Shown here: in pieces, positions 63,914 through 64,000 of the stretch
Position numbering within the stretch: position 1 is the stretch's first letter
How the letters are laid out: the number at the start of each line of letters is the position of its first letter
From: Pelagivirga sediminicola
GTDB lineage: Bacteria > Pseudomonadota > Alphaproteobacteria > Rhodobacterales > Rhodobacteraceae
Length of the DNA stretch: 64,000 nt
Reading direction: 5' to 3'
Assembly (NCBI RefSeq): GCF_003072125.1
Contig: NZ_QCYH01000005.1
Location: forward strand, 124,001 to 188,000
Program-made: the position numbers and the translations under genes
The notes under the pieces: generated by a model
Told to the model about the DNA's origin: nothing
Databases searched by the model: none
The model's input: only the letters and a program-made list of their open reading frames with translations

Positions 63914-64000
63914 TGCGCGCACTTGGCATACTCGCGGTTTGCGCAACGGCGCTGAGTGCCTGCGCCACGGCCAATGACATGGCCGACGATCTGGCGCGCG
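63913..64000 (+). CDS. Predicted small lipoprotein after sdhA (partial)
   Basis: Only 29 codons are visible. [17 protein letters not shown] is a lipoprotein signal with lipobox LSAC, followed by ATANDMADDLAR. The ATG overlaps the sdhA stop by one base (TGATG), so it belongs to the sdh operon and probably lies between sdhA and sdhB. Function unknown. Confidence 0.75.
   Translation, partial: MRALGILAVCATALSACATANDMADDLAR

Overview
The window is a high-GC, gene-dense stretch of an alphaproteobacterial chromosome. It is most likely from the family Rhodobacteraceae (Roseobacter/Rhodobacter group). The evidence is the ethylmalonyl-CoA pathway genes ecm and ccr, the glyQ-DUF6446-glyS-PEP-synthase block, the lpxK-waaA-DUF4170 block, a TRAP-TAXI transporter, an RpoHII-like sigma factor behind a singlet-oxygen-type ECF promoter, and TTGACN-N17-TANNNT promoters. 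I see no rRNA, tRNA, CRISPR array, insertion sequence, integrase or phage gene. No gap between genes exceeds 300 bases; the largest are 61053-61326, 35290-35526, 11504-11739 and 31456-31670, and each holds the regulatory sequence described below.

Layout. 1-2858 (minus): old-yellow-enzyme fragment, alkB, mutY. 2940-5242 (plus): dciA-like gene, dsbA-like gene, CoA-transferase. 5239-9594 (minus): lipid A/Kdo block of lpxK, waaA, DUF4170 and an MsbA-like ABC exporter, followed by a peptidoglycan-binding protein with a degenerate protease domain (9680-11503). 11740-21004 (plus): glyQ, DUF6446, glyS (carrying an atypical low-GC segment), a pyruvate-phosphate-dikinase-like gene, a SleB-type hydrolase, folB, folP. 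21013-23035 (minus): DMT transporter and ilvC, divergent from two overlapping Lrp regulators and an alanine/serine-glyoxylate-type aminotransferase. 25295-33248: ubiH-like, a small membrane protein, a HAD nucleotidase, gntR, a GT2 synthase, carA, yqeY, DUF2244, GNAT. 33322-43034: carbon-assimilation region with ecm (minus), a lipoprotein, a DUF4239-like protein, an acyltransferase, ccr and a TRAP-TAXI transporter. 43093-52173 is mostly minus: branched-chain aminotransferase, trpS, murJ, an orphan secreted protein, glnD, an LpoA-like lipoprotein, with one plus-strand pseudo-rhomboid. 52262-55434 (plus): rsmI, yraN, gshB, alpha/beta hydrolase. 55412-58102 (minus): comM and two cobalamin-type genes. 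58209-64000 (plus): rpoH, coaBC, two TM2 proteins, sdhC, sdhD, sdhA and the start of a lipoprotein.

Most of the window is housekeeping. The most interesting signals are regulatory or are degenerate and hybrid proteins. They are a perfect double TGTGATCACA operator before sdhC, fitting the GntR-family TCA activator AkgR. An ATT[A/G]TTGCGC element recurs in the promoter regions of ecm, ccr and the glyoxylate-type aminotransferase, which would tie glyoxylate production to glyoxylate use. There is an AT-rich, about 100-codon in-frame segment inside glyS, a rhomboid with both catalytic residues replaced, a trypsin-like domain without Ser or His, an MshEN-like domain fused to a GT2 synthase, and a short dispersed repeat in three copies. 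I did not find an obviously new defence, mobile or secretion system.
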